Positions 7,118-8,405 of a stretch of 8,405 nt of DNA are shown here, in pieces. The stretch's first letter is position 1, and each line of letters opens with the position of its first letter. The notes under the pieces are model-generated. The model searched no databases. It had not been told where the DNA came from and was given only the letters and a program-made list of their open reading frames with translations. Both the position numbers and the translations under genes were made by a program. Source of the DNA: Pseudomonadota bacterium (GTDB taxonomy: Bacteria > Myxococcota_A > Polyangia > Polyangiales > Polyangiaceae). The stretch spans positions 1 to 8,405 of the forward strand of contig JAEYOT010000237.1 in assembly GCA_023411445.1 (NCBI GenBank), in the 5' to 3' direction.

Positions 7118-7206
7118 CGTAGGAATGCCTCCTAGCCTCAGGGAGCGGCCCTCGTCCAGTAGACGCGCGTGTCGGAACGGGTTAGAGCATCTGGTCGAGA
7201 TCAGCA
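7118..7206. promoter_or_regulatory. Divergent spacer upstream of acyltransferase-3 and of the acyl-module operon
   Basis: An 89-bp region with starts on both sides. The perfect minus-strand ribosome site AGGAGG (plus-strand 7128-7133) overlaps an inverted repeat, TAGGA (7120-7124) and TCCTA (7130-7134) around a 5-nt loop, so in the acyltransferase-3 message AGGA would be paired just before the start codon. On the plus strand I see no good ribosome site before the GTG at 7207 and no clear promoter hexamers. Confidence 0.35.
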
Positions 7207-7719
7207 GTGGCGAAGCCCCAGGCCACATCAGCGACGCGCTTTTCAGACTTCGGCTTGACGCTCGTCGAGCGAGTCTTCCGCCGCTGCCCGCCGTACGTAG
7301 CTTGGCGCGTGATGGCGTCCTTGCTTCGCGCCAGCGGCCTGCGCTTGGGGAAGACCTCAGTGTTTTGGGGCATGCCCACGTTCAGCGGCGCAGGGCAGGT
7401 CAGCGCACTGCTCACCATCGGCGAGCACTGCGGCTTCAACTTGGGCTGCCATTTCGAGGTGGATGACGAGATCGTGATAGAGGATCACGTCTCTGTCGGC
7501 CACCAAGTCATGTTCCTCACTCGCCGGAAAACGAGCGGGGACACGGCGCCGATTCGAGTTGGAGCTGGCGCTTGGCTCGGCTCGCGCTCCGTCGTGATGC
7601 CGGGCGTCACGATCGGAGCTGGCGCGGTCGTCGGCGCCGCCGCCGTGATCACGGAAGACGTACCGCCCAACGTCCTCATTTCCGGAGGTCGCAAGATCTC
7701 CCTCGCCAAATGGCGATGA
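7207..7719 (+). CDS. Hexapeptide-repeat (left-handed beta-helix) acyltransferase-like protein, first gene of the acyl module
   Basis: A 170-residue protein with a helical N-terminal lead (about 11-48), then hexapeptide turns from residue 69 on: LTIGEH, IVIEDHVSVGHQVM, IRVGAGAWLGSRSV, VTIGAGAVVGAAAV, and ITEDVPPNVLISGG at the C-terminus. This matches the sugar acetyltransferase branch with a VGHxVMxLT stretch. In many relatives that stretch is followed by a TxxHE segment carrying the catalytic His; here it reads LTRRKTSGD, so Lys108 seems to occupy that position. His99 in SVGHQ and His82 remain. It may therefore use another residue, another donor, or be non-catalytic. The start is uncertain: the frame is closed by a TAG at 7183-7185, and the GTG at 7207 is the first reasonable codon that keeps the N-terminal helix, but its ribosome site is poor. 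The next in-frame ATG is 7312. The acyl carrier protein gene follows 32 bp later, suggesting that an acyl-ACP could be its donor. Confidence 0.8.
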   Translation: MAKPQATSATRFSDFGLTLVERVFRRCPPYVAWRVMASLLRASGLRLGKTSVFWGMPTFSGAGQVSALLTIGEHCGFNLGCHFEVDDEIVIEDHVSVGHQVMFLTRRKTSGDTAPIRVGAGAWLGSRSVVMPGVTIGAGAVVGAAAVITEDVPPNVLISGGRKISLAKWR

Positions 7720-7751
7720 TGGGCGCACCAGCGACCCAGGAGCGAACAACT

Positions 7752-8063
7752 ATGGCAACGGTCACCCGAAACAACGCAGTCGAAATCGTCGTAGCTAGCT
7801 TGAAGGAGGTATTCGCTCAGACTGGCAGCCCAGCGCCCGACAACATCCACGACGACACGGTGCTGGTCGGCAACGACGCCGTGATCGACTCCTTGGGCGT
7901 GGTCTCGCTCATCGTGGAGATCGAGCAACGTGTCGAGTCCGACTACGGGGTGTCGATCACGCTGGCGAACGACAAGGCCATGTCGGCGCGCAACAGCCCC
8001 TTCCGCACCGTCGGTGTCTTGTCCGACCACGTGGTCGCCACCGCGGCCGAGGTGGCGCAGTGA
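7752..8063 (+). CDS. Acyl carrier protein
   Basis: A 103-residue acidic carrier protein. The phosphopantetheine attachment motif is VIDSLGVVSLIVEIE (44-58) with Ser47 as the modified residue, inside the usual helix II. DSLG-x-VSLIVE is of the kind seen in dedicated carrier proteins of polysaccharide and secondary-metabolism loci rather than the DSLDTVE form of the housekeeping fatty-acid ACP. It is longer than a typical 75-85 residue ACP, with extra residues at both ends (the tail after about residue 90 is Ala-rich). The ATG at 7752 follows AGGAG (7738-7742) by 9 nt, although the frame is open upstream to 7572 inside the preceding gene. The stop TGA overlaps the GTG of the next gene, so the two are translationally coupled. 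It probably carries an acyl group that the neighbouring enzymes modify or transfer; a 4'-phosphopantetheinyl transferase elsewhere in the genome would be needed to activate it. Confidence 0.9.
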   Translation: MATVTRNNAVEIVVASLKEVFAQTGSPAPDNIHDDTVLVGNDAVIDSLGVVSLIVEIEQRVESDYGVSITLANDKAMSARNSPFRTVGVLSDHVVATAAEVAQ

Positions 8064-8405
8064 GCGCGAGCGAGAAGCCGGTGATGATCATCACCGGTAC
8101 CCGTAAAGGTATCGGCAGGCATTTGGCCGAGCACTACGTCAGCAAGGGCTACCTGGTCGAAGGCTGTAGCCGCGGCGCGGTGGACTTGGGTGACGCTAAC
8201 TACCGCCACCACGAGCTGGACGTGGCCGACGAGAAGGCCGTGCGCAGCATGATCGCGGACGTGACGAAGCGGCACGGACGCATCGACGTCGTGCTCAACA
8301 ACGCCGCTATCGCCAGCATGAATCACGTGCTGCTCACCCCCGCCAAGACCGCCAACCGCATGATGGAGGTCAACGTGACGGGCACGATGCTGTTCTGTCG
8401 TGACG
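8060..8405 (+). CDS. Short-chain dehydrogenase/reductase (SDR), 3' truncated by window end
   Basis: The first 115 residues of a classical SDR oxidoreductase that uses NAD(P)H. The Rossmann glycine motif TGTRKGIG is at 12-19, the adenine-pocket acidic region LDVAD at 53-57, NNAA at 80-83 (a common variant of NNAG), and MEVNVTGT at 102-109 supplies the Asn of the catalytic tetrad; the Ser-Tyr-Lys part lies beyond the window. Basic residues after the first strand (Arg15, Lys16, Arg38) favour NADPH, though weakly. The GTG start overlaps the ACP stop in GTGA (8060-8063), with GAGG (8049-8052) 7 nt ahead. Next to an ACP gene the obvious guess is a 3-oxoacyl-ACP reductase (FabG-like), but a sugar-nucleotide or aldehyde reductase is also possible. 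Confidence 0.87.
   Translation, partial: MSASEKPVMIITGTRKGIGRHLAEHYVSKGYLVEGCSRGAVDLGDANYRHHELDVADEKAVRSMIADVTKRHGRIDVVLNNAAIASMNHVLLTPAKTANRMMEVNVTGTMLFCRD

Noticed and set aside
7118..7228. N-terminal extension of the acyltransferase-3 gene to 7228
   Set aside because: It overlaps the divergent hexapeptide gene, and the family's N-terminal YLDGLR motif normally sits close to the start, as it does with ATG 7117.
7572..7751. Upstream extension of the ACP frame
   Set aside because: It lies inside the hexapeptide gene in another frame and is Arg-rich; the ATG at 7752 has AGGAG at proper spacing and gives a normal ACP N-terminus.
1..8405. Search for tRNA, rRNA, CRISPR repeats, insertion-sequence ends or transposase genes
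   Set aside because: No regularly spaced repeats, no transposase-like protein and no RNA-gene-like sequence were seen by eye.

Overview
The window is GC-rich, tightly packed bacterial DNA with Shine-Dalgarno sites, GTG and ATG starts and very short spacers. The composition and the gene mix (Asp-box propeller protein, HTTM-type membrane protein, surface-sugar enzymes) would fit a myxobacterium-like or other high-GC proteobacterial genome. That placement is an inference; no taxonomic marker gene is present.

Layout. Positions 1-550 hold the end of an Asp-box (BNR) beta-propeller protein, followed on the same strand by a NodB-type polysaccharide deacetylase (608-1405). The strand then flips at every gene: a GT2 glycosyltransferase (2338-1406, minus), an HTTM-like polytopic membrane protein (2493-4163, plus), a left-handed beta-helix (hexapeptide) acyltransferase (4734-4171, minus), a GT4-like glycosyltransferase (4889-5944, plus), an OafA-type acyltransferase-3 membrane protein (7117-5963, minus), and then a plus-strand operon of a second hexapeptide acyltransferase (7207-7719), an acyl carrier protein (7752-8063) and a short-chain dehydrogenase/reductase (8060 onward, cut by the window end). 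Convergent stops are 0, 7 and 18 bp apart. Divergent starts are 154, 154 and 89 bp apart, so each divergent spacer has to hold two sets of expression signals.

Working model (inference): this is part of a locus that builds and decorates a surface polysaccharide or glycolipid. The two glycosyltransferases would add sugars, the deacetylase would remove N- or O-acetyl groups, and the acyltransferases would add acyl groups. The ACP and SDR at the right end suggest that one acyl group is made or carried on a dedicated carrier protein rather than drawn only from acetyl-CoA. The HTTM-like protein has no assigned job here. No flippase, polymerase or nucleotide-sugar enzyme is visible, so the locus must continue outside the window or depend on genes elsewhere.

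The points most worth a second look are the ACP-linked acyl module, a hexapeptide protein whose usual catalytic-His position appears to be Lys, the HTTM-like protein, a pair of perfect 12-bp palindromes 32 bp apart in one divergent promoter region, and the strict strand alternation. I saw no RNA genes, insertion sequences, CRISPR arrays or origins.
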